Numbered from the stretch's first letter, positions 1 through 9,252 are shown. The stretch: 64,000 nt of DNA from Tomitella cavernea (GCF_016599145.1 NZ_JAENKO010000004.1:1-64000); one strand, 5' to 3'. Notes: generated from the sequence alone by a model not told the origin. Numbers and translations are program-made.

Positions 1-63
1 CGCAACCACCACGCCGCCGCAGAAGAAATCCGCCGCGCCACCACCGGCACCAACCTCGGCTAA
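1..63 (+). CDS. 3' end of an unidentified gene
   Basis: An open frame runs in from the left edge and stops at TAA. Only about 20 residues are visible, ending in a basic/polar tail (RRATTGTNLG). No family can be assigned from so little. The sequence just after the stop has two CTGGGGAA copies (75-100 region), which would suit the end of an insertion element, but that is only a guess. Confidence 0.4.
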   Translation, partial: RNHHAAAEEIRRATTGTNLG

Positions 64-325
64 CCTAGCCTCGCGACCCTGGGGAACTTCACCGAGCAAC
101 TCTGGGGAAAATCGATGAGCGCCATCACAGGCTGATCCGCGACGGCGACCGAGTGCGTGCGGGGAAGTAACCGCGAGGCATGACCCGTATACTTCGATGG
201 CTCCGGCGGCAGCGCGCCCCTCATCGGCGACACATCCCCACTGGGACCGACCGCCCGGTACGCCCCGCGTGCTGCTACGACTGAGTGACCGGCTTCACAG
301 AGCCGCCGCACAGCCGAGGAGCCCC
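64..325. other. non-coding gap upstream of the GH13 gene
   Basis: No supportable gene. The stretch carries two CTGGGGAA repeats close to the stop of the left-edge gene. Its right end carries a GAGGAG ribosome-binding site at 316-321 for the GH13 gene. A promoter cannot be named with confidence. Confidence 0.5.
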
Positions 326-1996
326 ATGGACACCGCCGCCCGCGTCACCGACCCCGCACACGGGAACACCACCGCCTGGTGGCGCACCGCCGCCATCTAC
401 CAGGTCTACATCCGTAGCTTCGCGGACGACAGCGGCGACGGCGTCGGCGACATCGCGGGCCTGCGGCGCCGGCTCCCGTACCTGGCGGAGCTCGGCATCG
501 ACGCCGTGTGGATCAACCCCTGGTACCGCTCGCCCATGCACGACGCCGGCTACGACGTGGCCGACTACCGCGACATCGACCCGCTGTTCGGCACCCTCGA
601 CGAGGCGCAGGATCTCATCGACGCCGCGCACGCGCTGGGCATCCGGGTGATCCTGGACCTGGTTCCCAACCACGTCTCCCACGAGCACCCGTGGTTCCGC
701 GAGGCGCTCGCCTCCCCGCCCGGCTCGCCGGCCCGCGACCGCTTCCACTTCCGCTCCGGCGACGCCGTCCCCAACGATTGGGTCAGCCCGTTCGGCGGCC
801 CCGCCTGGACCCGCACCACGAACTCCGACGGCACGCCCGGCCAGTGGTACCTGCACCTGTTCACCCCCGAGCAGCCGGACCTGAACTGGAACAACCCCGA
901 GGTCCGCGCGGAGTTCCTGCGCACGCTGCGCTTCTGGTTCGACCGGGGCGTGGACGGCTTCCGCATCGACGTCGCGCACGCCCTGCACAAGGCACCGGGC
1001 CTGCCCGACCTCGACGGCCTGCCGTACCCGGTGCCGCGCCCCGAGGACGGCTCGCCCCCGTCGGCACACCCGTTCTTCGACCGCGACGAGGTGCACGCGA
1101 TCTACCGCGAGTGGCGGACCCTCGCCAACTCCTACGACCCCCCGCGCGTGTTCGTCGCCGAGGCGTGGGTGAACGACCCCGCACGCCTGGCCCGCTACGT
1201 CCGGCCCGACGAGCTGCACGGCGCCTTCAACTTCGACTTCCTCCTCGCCCCCTGGAAGCCCGACGTGCTGAAGGCCGTCATCGACCGCTCCCTCGATTCG
1301 CACGCCGCCGTCGGCGCCCTGCCCACCTGGGTGCTGTCCAACCACGACGGCATGCGACACGTGTCCAAGCTCGCCCGCCCGCAGACCGACACGCGCGTCG
1401 CGTTCCTCAGCCAGGTGCGCGACGACCCCGCCGACCTCGCGCTCGGCGAGCGCCGCGCACGCGCCGCCGCGCTGCTCATGTTCGCCCTGCCCGGCGGGGT
1501 GTACATCTACCAGGGCGACGAGCTGGGGCTGCCCGAGGTGGAGGACCTGCCCGACGCGGCGCTGCGCGACCCCATCTGGGAGCGCTCGGGGCACACCGAG
1601 CGCGGGCGCGATGGCTGCCGGGTGCCGCTGCCGTGGTCCGGGGACCGCCCGCCCTACGGTTTCAGCCCCGACGGCGCCGCCGTGCCGCCGTGGCTGCCGC
1701 AGCCCGACGATTGGGCACCGCGCACCGCCGCCGCCCAGGACGGGGATCCGAGCTCAATGCTCGAGCTCTACCGCACGGCACTGCGGCTCCGGCGCACGCT
1801 GCCCGCCGACGCGCCGCTGCGGTGGCTGCCCGCGCCCGACGGCGTCCTGCACTTCTCGCGTGGCGACGCGCTGCGCTGCCTGGTGAACCTCACCGGCGAC
1901 GCCGTCGCCGCACCCGTGGGCGAGGTGCTCCTGGCCAGCGGCCCCCTGCGCGACGACGGCACCGTACCGCCGGACACGGCCGTGTGGGCGCGCTGA
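326..1996 (+). CDS. GH13 alpha-glucosidase / alpha-amylase family enzyme
   Basis: A 556-aa cytoplasmic glycoside hydrolase of family 13 that likely hydrolyses alpha-glucosidic bonds of short oligosaccharides (maltose, isomaltose or trehalose type). Seen: the usual (beta/alpha)8 landmarks, with DLVPNH at about 111-116, GFRIDVAH with nucleophile Asp215, VAEAW with acid/base Glu279 and SNHDGMR with Asp341. There is no signal peptide. ATG 326 is chosen because GAGGAG lies four bases upstream and the typical family N terminus (WWRTAAIYQVY at about 18-28) follows. The longer upstream frame lacks family character. It is followed 131 bp later by a solute-binding protein and a GH3 enzyme, so it probably serves sugar uptake and breakdown. 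The substrate cannot be read from the sequence. Confidence 0.9.
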   Translation: MDTAARVTDPAHGNTTAWWRTAAIYQVYIRSFADDSGDGVGDIAGLRRRLPYLAELGIDAVWINPWYRSPMHDAGYDVADYRDIDPLFGTLDEAQDLIDAAHALGIRVILDLVPNHVSHEHPWFREALASPPGSPARDRFHFRSGDAVPNDWVSPFGGPAWTRTTNSDGTPGQWYLHLFTPEQPDLNWNNPEVRAEFLRTLRFWFDRGVDGFRIDVAHALHKAPGLPDLDGLPYPVPRPEDGSPPSAHPFFDRDEVHAIYREWRTLANSYDPPRVFVAEAWVNDPARLARYVRPDELHGAFNFDFLLAPWKPDVLKAVIDRSLDSHAAVGALPTWVLSNHDGMRHVSKLARPQTDTRVAFLSQVRDDPADLALGERRARAAALLMFALPGGVYIYQGDELGLPEVEDLPDAALRDPIWERSGHTERGRDGCRVPLPWSGDRPPYGFSPDGAAVPPWLPQPDDWAPRTAAAQDGDPSSMLELYRTALRLRRTLPADAPLRWLPAPDGVLHFSRGDALRCLVNLTGDAVAAPVGEVLLASGPLRDDGTVPPDTAVWAR

Positions 1997-2127
1997 CACA
2001 CCGGCGACCACCGCTTAATGCAGTCCCGTTTACTGGGACAGCAGGGCCTCACCAGTGTTCCCCGTCACAGACTCGATGCAGAGCGTGTAATTCGTGTCAC
2101 ATCTCTGTTCGTTCCCGAAAGGCCGCG

Positions 2128-3747
2128 ATGTCCCCGACCACCCGCCGTTTCACTCTTCTCGCCGCGGCGCTCGCCACCAGCGCAGCGCTCGTCGCCGGCT
2201 GCGCGAGTTCCGACGACACGGGCTCGGGCGGAGGCGGCTCCGGCGGGGACGGGACTACCGAATCCGTCAGCGCGGCCGGGATCATCGGCGATCAGGCCGA
2301 GCCGGGCGAACCCGTCGACGGCGGGACGCTGAGCTTCGCCGGATACTCGATGCCGTCGAGCCTGGACCCGGCGAAGACGCAGGCGGCCGGGTCCAACGGC
2401 GGCACGGAGATGGCGAGCATCTACGACCTGCTCCTGCGGTATGACCCGACCAAGGGCGAGTTCGTGCCGAACCTGGCCGAGTCGTTCACGCAGAGCGACG
2501 ACCACCTGACCTGGACGCTCACCCTCCGCGACGGCGTCACCTTCAGCGACGGCACGCCCCTCGACGCCGACGCCGTGGTCGCCAGCATCACCCGCTACAA
2601 CGACGCCGGCGGCGCCAACAGCGACCAGTTCCTCCCGGCGGTCGCCTCCGTCTCCGCCACCGGCCCGCTCACCGTCGAGTTCCGGCTGAACGCGCCGTGG
2701 TCGGAGTTCCCGGCGCTGTTCGCCTTCGGCCACGGGATGATCCTCGCCCCCGCCGCCTACGCCGACCCCGACAACTTCAAGCCCATCGGCGCCGGGCCAT
2801 TCACCGTGACCCACTTCGCCCCGTCCCAGTCGATCGACCTCGCACCGCGCGAGGACTACTGGAACGGCACGCCGCACCTGGACCAGCTCAAGTTCGTCAG
2901 CCTCGCCGGCGGCCAGCCCCGCCTCCAAGCGATGGACACCGGCGGCATCCAGATGGCCTACCTGCGCTCTCCCGAGTGGGTGGACGCGGCCAAGGCGAAG
3001 TACCCCGGCTACTACGAGCCGCTGAGCGTCGCGAGCGCGGGCGCGATCAATAGCCGCCCGGGCCGCCCAGGCGCCGACGTGAACGTCCGCAAGGCGATGG
3101 CGCTGGCCATCGACCCGGAGGTGATCAACCAGCGCGCGTTCGACGGTAAGGCGATGGCCACCAGCAAGGTGTTCGCCGAGTGGTCGAAGTGGCACAACGA
3201 CGTCCCCGCCACCGAACACGACCCCGACCAGGCGCGCACGCTGCTCGAACAGGCGAAGGCCGGCGGCTATGACGGACACATCGACTACGTCACGGTGAAC
3301 AGCCCCACCTCCCAGGCCATTGCCACCGCCGTCGAGGCGATGCTCGAGAACGTCGGCTTCGACGTGGACGTGCAGTACACCGCGTCAGTCACCGACATGA
3401 TCCAGCGGCTATACGTCAACCACGACTTCGACCTCACCCACAGCTCCATGAGCATCTCGGACGCGGTGCCGAACCTGCGCCTGGCCGGGCTCAGGTCCAC
3501 CGACAAGTCCGACGTGCGCGGCTACAAGAACCCCGAGATGGACGCGGCTCTCGACGCCGCGCACCAGGCCGTCACCGCCGAGGCGGAGAAGGCGGCGCTC
3601 AAGCAGGTCGAGCAGATCATCCACGACGACGTACCGCTGATGCCGTGGGCGGCGGGCGGCAACTTCGTTGCGTGGGCGCCGAACGTGTACGGCACCGTCC
3701 CCAGCGCCGACGGCATGGTGCTGCTCGGCGGCACGTGGATCCAGTGA
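2128..3747 (+). CDS. ABC transporter solute-binding lipoprotein (SBP_bac_5 family)
   Basis: A 539-aa extracytoplasmic binding protein anchored as a lipoprotein. Seen: short basic N terminus, hydrophobic stretch and lipobox LVAGC with Cys25, a Gly/Ser linker, then the family-5 oligopeptide/dipeptide-type binding fold (for example LTWTLTLRDGVTFSDGTPL and a MPW motif near the end). ATG 2128 gives a proper lipoprotein signal. Family 5 proteins bind peptides, nickel or oligosaccharides. The flanking GH13 and GH3 genes favour an oligosaccharide. Odd point: no permease or ATPase gene lies next to it, so it must use a transporter encoded elsewhere or have another role. Its stop overlaps the GH3 start. 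Confidence 0.9.
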   Translation: MSPTTRRFTLLAAALATSAALVAGCASSDDTGSGGGGSGGDGTTESVSAAGIIGDQAEPGEPVDGGTLSFAGYSMPSSLDPAKTQAAGSNGGTEMASIYDLLLRYDPTKGEFVPNLAESFTQSDDHLTWTLTLRDGVTFSDGTPLDADAVVASITRYNDAGGANSDQFLPAVASVSATGPLTVEFRLNAPWSEFPALFAFGHGMILAPAAYADPDNFKPIGAGPFTVTHFAPSQSIDLAPREDYWNGTPHLDQLKFVSLAGGQPRLQAMDTGGIQMAYLRSPEWVDAAKAKYPGYYEPLSVASAGAINSRPGRPGADVNVRKAMALAIDPEVINQRAFDGKAMATSKVFAEWSKWHNDVPATEHDPDQARTLLEQAKAGGYDGHIDYVTVNSPTSQAIATAVEAMLENVGFDVDVQYTASVTDMIQRLYVNHDFDLTHSSMSISDAVPNLRLAGLRSTDKSDVRGYKNPEMDAALDAAHQAVTAEAEKAALKQVEQIIHDDVPLMPWAAGGNFVAWAPNVYGTVPSADGMVLLGGTWIQ

Positions 3748-6371
3748 CACCGGGGTCGCCCGTACCGCCGGGGCCCGGGGGCACTGCGCCCGTCGTTGCA
3801 GCGCCTGCCGATGCTGCACCCGCGAAGGAGGAGCTGCGCCGCCTGGTCGCGGCGCTGCCCCTCGAGCGGAAGGTGCGGCTGCTCACCGGCGCCGGCTTCT
3901 GGACGCTGCCCGGCGACGACGCGATCGGCCTGCGGCCCGTCGTGATGTCCGACGGGCCGGCCGGGGTGCGCGGAACCGCGCGAGGCGCCGAGGAGCCTTC
4001 CCCCGTTCTCCCCTCCGGCAGCGCACTGGGCGCCACGTGGGCCCCCGAGGCCGCCCGCACCTACGGCTCCGTGCTCGGCGCGATCGCACGGGACCGGGGC
4101 GTCGACATGCTGCTGGGCCCCACCGTCAACCTGCACCGCTCCCCCTACGGCGGGCGGCACTTCGAGGCGCTGTCCGAAGACCCGCTGCTCACCGGTGTCC
4201 TCGCCGCCGCATACGTGGACGGCGTGCAATCCCACGGCGTGGCCACGTGCGTGAAGCACTACGTGGGCAACGACTACGAGGTGCAGCGCCACACCGCCAG
4301 CTCCGACATCGACGACCGCACCCTGCGCGAGGTGTATCTCGTGCCGTTCGAGAAGGCGGTGCGCGACGGCGGGGCCTGGACGGTGATGGCCGCCTACAAC
4401 CGCGTGGGCGGCACCCCGATGACCGAGCATCCGCTGCTCGACGTCCCCTTGAAGGACGAGTGGGGGTTCGACGGCGTCGCGGTCTCCGACTGGCTCGCCG
4501 CCCGCTCCACCGTTGCCTGCGGCAGGGCGTCGCTCGACCTCGTGATGCCCGCGGTGTCGAGCCCCTGGGGCGACGCGCTCGTCGCCGCCGTGCGGGCCGG
4601 GGACGTCCCCGAGGAGTCGGTGGACGCGAAGCTTCTGCGCGTGCTGCGGCTCGCCGGGCGCGTCGGGGCGCTAAGCATCGAAGAACCGTCGGCCCCGGCC
4701 GGCCCCCCTGCGGGCGAGGCCACCGGCATCGCTGACACGGCCGTCGTCGCTGACACTGCCGCTGCCACTGCCGCTGCCGACGCCGTGCGGTTCGCGGTGG
4801 AGGGCACGGTGCTGCTGCACAACCGCGGCCTGCTGCCGCTGGCGCCGGGTCCCGGCCCGGCAGACTCCGGCCCGGCGTCTGCTGCCGGCTCGGCGGCCGC
4901 AACCGGCCCCGCGTCGATCGCGGTGATCGGCCCCAACGCGGCGTCGGCCCGCATCCAGGGCGGCGGCAGCGCCACGGTGTTGCCCGACGCGTCGGTCTCC
5001 CCGCTCGAGGGGATACGCCTCCGGTTCGGCACCGCGCGCGTCGACTTCCGCCTGGGCGTGGAGCCGCACACCGGAATCTTCCCGTATCCGCCGGACGCCG
5101 TCCGCAACCCCGTGACGGGCGACCGCGGGCTGCGCGTCACCCTCACCGGCGACGACGGCACGGTGCTCGCCGACGAGACCCGCGCGACGGCCGAACTCAC
5201 CTGGCTGGGCACCCTCCCCCCGGACGCCGCCACGCTGACGGTGCGCGCGGTGGTCACGCCCGACCGGACCGGCGAGACGGTCGTCGGCGTCGCGTGCGCG
5301 GGCGGCTTCCGCATGGACCTCGACGGCGAGCAGGTCCTGGCACCCGACGGACAGCATGCCCCGGACGACGCCCCGCAGCGCCGCCCCGAGCAGGACATCT
5401 TCGCGCCGCCCGTGCACACCGTCACCAGGGCGCTCACCGCGGGCCTGCCGTACGATCTCGCCGTGACGTGCGACCTGCGCACCGCGCCGATCCCCGGCGT
5501 TCACACGCTCACGCTCGGCTGGGCACCCTACGAGGGCGGGGCCGAGCAGATGCTGGCCGACGCGGAGCGTGCGGCGGGCGCCGCCGAGGTGGCCGTCGTC
5601 GTGGTGGGAACGTCGTCGCAGACGGAGAGCGAGGGCTTCGACCGCACCACCCTGCGCCTGCCCGGCCGCCAGGACGAACTGGTGCGCCGCGTCTGCGCCG
5701 CCAACCCGCGGACCGTGGTCGTCGTCAACTCGGGCGGCCCGGTGCTCATGCCGTGGCGCGACGAGGCCGGGGCGCTGCTGGTGAGCTGGTTCGGCGGCGG
5801 GCGGACGGGCGAGGCGCTGGCGCGGATCCTCGCGGGCGACGACGAGCCCGGCGGCCGCATGCCCACCACGTGGCCCGCCGAGGAAGCCCAGTTGATGGGG
5901 CCCGACGCCCCGGTGGACGGGCGCGTCGCCTACGACGAGTCGATCCATGTGGGGCACCGCGGCTGGCTGCGCGCCGGCTTGCGCCCCGCCTGCTGGTTCG
6001 GGCAGGGCATCGGCTACACGCAATGGCGTATCGGCGAGGTCGAGGCGCCGCGGATCGTCGCGGCGGGAGAGGGCTTCGCCGTAAAGTGCGCCGTCCGCAA
6101 CGTCGGCGCACGCCCCGGCAAACAGGTCGTGCAGGTCTACGCGTCGCGCCCGCGCAGCGCCGTGGACCGGCCGCGCCGATGGCTCGCCGGATTCGCCCCG
6201 GTGCGCCTCGCCGCGGGCGAGGAATCGGTGGTGACGGTGCCCATCGCCGCCCGCGCACTGGCCGCCTGGCGCGGCGGCGAATGGTGGTATGAGAACGGCG
6301 ATGTCGAGATCCTGCTGGGCACCTCCGCCGTCGACATCATCGGCCGCGTCATGGTGACCGTGCGCGGATGA
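3744..6371 (+). CDS. GH3 beta-glucosidase with PA14-like insert
   Basis: An 875-aa family 3 glycoside hydrolase, probably an exo-acting beta-glucosidase. It starts at GTG 3744 inside the GTGA that ends the binding-protein gene, so the two are translationally coupled. Seen: KH at about 171-172 and the nucleophile motif GFDGVAVSDW with Asp249 in the barrel domain; a beta-rich insert around 445-610 that looks like a PA14 domain; the motif TESEGFDR at 627-634, which carries the probable acid/base Glu; and a C-terminal fibronectin-III-like domain. No signal peptide is seen, so it should act in the cytoplasm on imported glycosides. The PA14 insert in related enzymes shapes the active-site entrance. 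Confidence 0.9.
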   Translation: MTPGSPVPPGPGGTAPVVAAPADAAPAKEELRRLVAALPLERKVRLLTGAGFWTLPGDDAIGLRPVVMSDGPAGVRGTARGAEEPSPVLPSGSALGATWAPEAARTYGSVLGAIARDRGVDMLLGPTVNLHRSPYGGRHFEALSEDPLLTGVLAAAYVDGVQSHGVATCVKHYVGNDYEVQRHTASSDIDDRTLREVYLVPFEKAVRDGGAWTVMAAYNRVGGTPMTEHPLLDVPLKDEWGFDGVAVSDWLAARSTVACGRASLDLVMPAVSSPWGDALVAAVRAGDVPEESVDAKLLRVLRLAGRVGALSIEEPSAPAGPPAGEATGIADTAVVADTAAATAAADAVRFAVEGTVLLHNRGLLPLAPGPGPADSGPASAAGSAAATGPASIAVIGPNAASARIQGGGSATVLPDASVSPLEGIRLRFGTARVDFRLGVEPHTGIFPYPPDAVRNPVTGDRGLRVTLTGDDGTVLADETRATAELTWLGTLPPDAATLTVRAVVTPDRTGETVVGVACAGGFRMDLDGEQVLAPDGQHAPDDAPQRRPEQDIFAPPVHTVTRALTAGLPYDLAVTCDLRTAPIPGVHTLTLGWAPYEGGAEQMLADAERAAGAAEVAVVVVGTSSQTESEGFDRTTLRLPGRQDELVRRVCAANPRTVVVVNSGGPVLMPWRDEAGALLVSWFGGGRTGEALARILAGDDEPGGRMPTTWPAEEAQLMGPDAPVDGRVAYDESIHVGHRGWLRAGLRPACWFGQGIGYTQWRIGEVEAPRIVAAGEGFAVKCAVRNVGARPGKQVVQVYASRPRSAVDRPRRWLAGFAPVRLAAGEESVVTVPIAARALAAWRGGEWWYENGDVEILLGTSAVDIIGRVMVTVRG

Positions 6372-6381
6372 GGCCATCGCC

Positions 6382-7467
6382 GTGAACATCGGAATCCTCG
6401 GCGTCGGCAGCGTGTTCGGCGCATACATGCGCGGGCTCCGCGCCGTCGCCGGGCTGCCGGTGCTGCGGCTCGCGTCGCGCGACCCCGAACGTGCCCGGGC
6501 GGCCGCGGAGGCCGCGGGCGTGCCGAGGTGGGGCGGGCTCGACGACTTCTGCGCCGACGACGATGTCGAGCTGGTCGTGAACCTCACCCCGCCCGCGGCG
6601 CATGCCGGGACCACGCTCCGGCTGCTCGAGGCCGGCAAGCACGTGTTCGTGGAGAAGCCGTTCGCGCCCGACGTCGCCGCCGCGCAGCGGATCATCGACG
6701 CCGCCGCGTCGGCTGACCGGCTCTTGGGGTGCGCGCCGGACGTGTTCCTGGGGCCGGCCGGTCAGACGGCCCGCGCCGCGCTCGACGCGGGCATGATCGG
6801 CAGGCCGTTCGCCGCGACATCCTTCGTCCGCTCGTCGCGGGTGGAGACGTGGCACCCGGACCCGGCCGGATACTTCGGGCCGCTCGGCGGGCCGGTGCTG
6901 GACTGGGGGCCGTACCACGTCGCGCTGCTGGTGAACCTGCTCGGCCCGGTGCGCTCGGTGATGGCCGCAGGCGTGCGGGCGCGCGACGAGGTGGCCGTCT
7001 CGGCGCCGGGCCGGACCGGCGACGTGGTGCCGGTGGCCGTGGACACGCACGTGAGCGCCGTGCTCGAGTTCCCGGGGCCGTGCCTGGTCACCGCGATGTA
7101 CAGCTTCGACGTGTGGGAGACGACGCTGCCGCACCTGGAGATCTACGGCACCGAGGGGACGCTGCGCCTGCCGGACCCCACGCGCCTGCACGGGACCGTG
7201 GAGTTCCGGGCGCGCGGCGCCGACGCCTGGACCGCGCTGCCTGCCGTCATGCCCCGGCTCCTGCGCGGCGAGCTGCGGGAGTTCCGGGGGCTCGGGGTGG
7301 CGGAGATGGCCGGCCGCCTCGCCGGCGGCGGGGAGCACCGCACGGACGCGGCGCTGGGGCTGCACGTGCTCGACGTGCTCACCGCCCTCGGCGAGTGCTC
7401 GATGGACTCGGGCAGCCGGAAGATCCGCAGCACCGTCGCGCGGCCTGCCGCGATGGAACTGGAATAG
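6382..7467 (+). CDS. Gfo/Idh/MocA family oxidoreductase
   Basis: A 361-aa NAD(P)-dependent dehydrogenase of the glucose-fructose oxidoreductase/inositol dehydrogenase family. Seen: a Rossmann start with GVGSVFG at 7-13, the hallmark EKP at 91-93 and the family C-terminal alpha/beta domain with LDWGPYHV. The GTG start lies 10 bp after the GH3 stop, so the gene is the last member of the GH13-binding protein-GH3 cluster. It probably oxidises, reduces or epimerises a sugar released by the two glycosidases. The exact substrate is unknown. Confidence 0.88.
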   Translation: MNIGILGVGSVFGAYMRGLRAVAGLPVLRLASRDPERARAAAEAAGVPRWGGLDDFCADDDVELVVNLTPPAAHAGTTLRLLEAGKHVFVEKPFAPDVAAAQRIIDAAASADRLLGCAPDVFLGPAGQTARAALDAGMIGRPFAATSFVRSSRVETWHPDPAGYFGPLGGPVLDWGPYHVALLVNLLGPVRSVMAAGVRARDEVAVSAPGRTGDVVPVAVDTHVSAVLEFPGPCLVTAMYSFDVWETTLPHLEIYGTEGTLRLPDPTRLHGTVEFRARGADAWTALPAVMPRLLRGELREFRGLGVAEMAGRLAGGGEHRTDAALGLHVLDVLTALGECSMDSGSRKIRSTVARPAAMELE

Positions 7468-7589
7468 GGTCGGCGTTTCATCGCAGGGCCGCGGTGCCGA
7501 GTGCACCTCCATGTTCACGCCGCCGTTCCGGCACGACGGCACGGAAGTGAGCCCTCGGCGATACCCTGTAAACGAGGAAGGGAGTGACG

Positions 7590-7796
7590 ATGGCCGACCG
7601 CTGCGTACGCGTCGGCGACTACCCCGAACTCGCCTACCTGTGCTGGCAGCGCGGGCCGGACGCACACATCCCGGAAGCCGATGCGCTGGCGATCTATGAA
7701 CGCAATTGGCGACACGTCGGCCCGCTGACCGACCGTGAGCGACGCTTCGTCCACCACCTCGCCGACGCGTACGGCAACGGTGTGCTCCTTGTATAG
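7590..7796 (+). CDS. small conserved protein paired with AbiEii-type genes
   Basis: A 68-aa soluble acidic protein. ATG 7590 follows a purine-rich GAGGAAGGGAG. The pattern DYPELAYLCW...ALAIYERNWRHV...L...ER.FV..LAD.YGNGVLLV resembles, from memory, a family of short uncharacterised proteins encoded immediately upstream of nucleotidyltransferase AbiEii/AbiGii-type toxin genes. That fits the relic that starts inside its 3' end. It may be the antitoxin-like partner. No function is claimed. Confidence 0.6.
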   Translation: MADRCVRVGDYPELAYLCWQRGPDAHIPEADALAIYERNWRHVGPLTDRERRFVHHLADAYGNGVLLV

Positions 7797-8031
7797 GCGC
7801 CGGCACCACCAGCTGATCGCCCGCGTGCTCGAGAAGCTCGATGCACAGTTGCTGCGCGCTCGACAGGCAGAAAGCCGCCGCCGGGCGACTCTCCCGCCCA
7901 GCCTAGGAATCGCGGAAGAACTTCAGCCGGTCAAGCGCGTCGCCCAGCCGCAGAACACTGCCAGGTCGGCGACAGTTTGCGCAGCTCACGGACTCTACCG
8001 CTGCCGACCCGTTCCTTTCCTCAATCCTTAG
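7789..8031 (+). pseudogene. relic of an AbiEii-like nucleotidyltransferase gene
   Basis: A frame starting at TTG 7789 overlaps the stop of the 68-aa gene and reads YRRRHHQLIARVLEKLDAQLL. This matches the usual N terminus of AbiEii/AbiGii-type nucleotidyltransferases as I recall it. The expected glycine-rich GGGTAI and ExxxSxDIDF motifs do not follow, and the frame becomes arbitrary and stops at 8031. I read this as the first 25 or so codons of a deleted toxin gene. The rest of 7870-8141 holds no recognisable gene. Family assignment is by memory of the pattern only. Confidence 0.4.
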
Positions 8032-8141
8032 GCTCGAACATCAGCACACTGCCTTCAATTCACGTTCATCGCCAGGTCCCGCGCGTCACCGTCGACCACT
8101 GAGGTTCCCCGTCCGCGCGGCGCGTCTCATCGTGTCGTTCG

Positions 8142-8684
8142 TCACTTCGAATAGTTCGCCAAGAAGCCGCTGACCCTCCTTTGCACGAGCGCGTGCTTCT
8201 CCGGCAACAGCGCGCACCGCTCCCGAAGCACCGTGAGAATCAACAGGTTCGCCTGAATGAGCGCGTCGACGAAGACGAGGTCCTTCTCGCGCCTCGCACC
8301 GAGTTTGGCGACCGCGAGATCGTAGGGTTCCAAAAAGCGCGGGTCAGCAGGCTCAGCAGCCCTCAGCGGCCAACTGATCAGACGGTCGCGCCAGCCAGGT
8401 GGCAGGTAGATCGCCGTGTCGATGTGCACACCTTCCGCGTACACCCCGTTGGTCTGATGGAACGCGGACAGCTCGCCGATGGCCCCTTCGACGTCATCGG
8501 CTTTGCTCCGATCGGCGTCGTCGAGGAACGCGATGTCGGCCTCAATAGAAGCAGTCGCCGTGGGCGGGAGGTCGGCCTCGTCAAAGGTCCCCAGGATGGA
8601 CGGGGAACCGACGACAAGGACATCCCGATCGCCTGTGATCGTGCACGCGGCCCGAAGAAGATGGCCGAGCTCGTCACGTGTCAC
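8142..8684 (-). CDS. nucleotidyltransferase-fold protein (DUF6036/AbiEii-like), putative toxin
   Basis: A 180-aa protein with a minimal nucleotidyltransferase signature: GS at 26-27 and an E-x-D pair at 48 and 50 (SIEADIAFLDD), followed by a conserved region around LEPYDLAVAKLGAGREKD-like sequence. Such proteins occur as the toxin or effector half of HTH/nucleotidyltransferase two-gene modules. The start ATG 8684 overlaps the stop of the upstream HTH gene (ATGA), so the two are translated together. The target nucleotide or RNA is unknown. It could equally be a solitary nucleotidyltransferase with no toxin role. Confidence 0.65.
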   Translation of the reverse strand: MTRDELGHLLRAACTITGDRDVLVVGSPSILGTFDEADLPPTATASIEADIAFLDDADRSKADDVEGAIGELSAFHQTNGVYAEGVHIDTAIYLPPGWRDRLISWPLRAAEPADPRFLEPYDLAVAKLGARREKDLVFVDALIQANLLILTVLRERCALLPEKHALVQRRVSGFLANYSK

Positions 8685-9193
8685 GCGGCCACGTGTCTGT
8701 GGTCCCAGTACTCACGGAACGAGCGCAGCACCTGCCGGCGAACGGGATCGGCAAGCACGCCCGCGAACGGGCTGTTCTGCCGTAACTCCCTGGAGCGCTC
8801 ATCGGTGCCCGTGAGCACGGCTGCGACTTCCTCGACCCCACCGTCGATGAGATGTTCCCACTGCTGCAGGTAGCGCGCAGCCATGCCGTCAGGACGCTGC
8901 CGCGGCTTCCCCACGCGGATGTTCTCTCGCGCTGTCTCGAGCATGCGGTCCGGCTCGGTCACCAGATGGGCCAGCAGCGCACGATGCAGCCACAGGCTCT
9001 TCGCCTGCTCACGAGTGAGACCAGGCGCCAGAAGGTGGTCAATATCGCACCGTCGGATCCGACGGTGCGTCCCCGTCTTCGTGCAGTTCAGCTCGCCGCG
9101 GTCACACAGATCGACGACATGCTGACGTGAGACGCCGAGCATGCCCGCCGCCTCGCTCGTAGTCAGCCACCCATTATGCACAGCATCCATCAT
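8681..9193 (-). CDS. excisionase/MerR-type HTH DNA-binding protein, putative antitoxin
   Basis: A protein of about 170 aa with an N-terminal helix-turn-helix of the excisionase type (WLTTSEAAGMLGVSRQHVVDL, then a wing with GTHRRIRR), followed by a helical C-terminal region rich in Arg and Leu. The start is uncertain: ATG 9193, 9190 and 9208 are all possible, and frame further upstream overlaps the divergent TetR relic and lacks family character. It overlaps the following nucleotidyltransferase gene by four bases. Such pairs are usually autoregulated toxin-antitoxin modules, the HTH protein being repressor and antitoxin. That role is inferred from the arrangement. Confidence 0.65.
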   Translation of the reverse strand: MMDAVHNGWLTTSEAAGMLGVSRQHVVDLCDRGELNCTKTGTHRRIRRCDIDHLLAPGLTREQAKSLWLHRALLAHLVTEPDRMLETARENIRVGKPRQRPDGMAARYLQQWEHLIDGGVEEVAAVLTGTDERSRELRQNSPFAGVLADPVRRQVLRSFREYWDHRHVAA

Positions 9194-9252
9194 AGCCCTA
9201 AACACCATAAACGCAACGGCCCGGCGAGGAGGGGGATGGCCCAGCGCTACTC

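Noticed and set aside
64-130. Complete insertion sequence at the left edge
   Set aside because: Only a 20-residue gene end and two short repeats are visible; no transposase motif or inverted-repeat pair can be shown.
275-1594. Long reading frame on the minus strand opposite the GH13 gene
   Set aside because: Antisense to a gene with all catalytic motifs; its product is compositionally biased and matches no family. Many similar long frames lie opposite or out of frame with real genes because of the high GC content.
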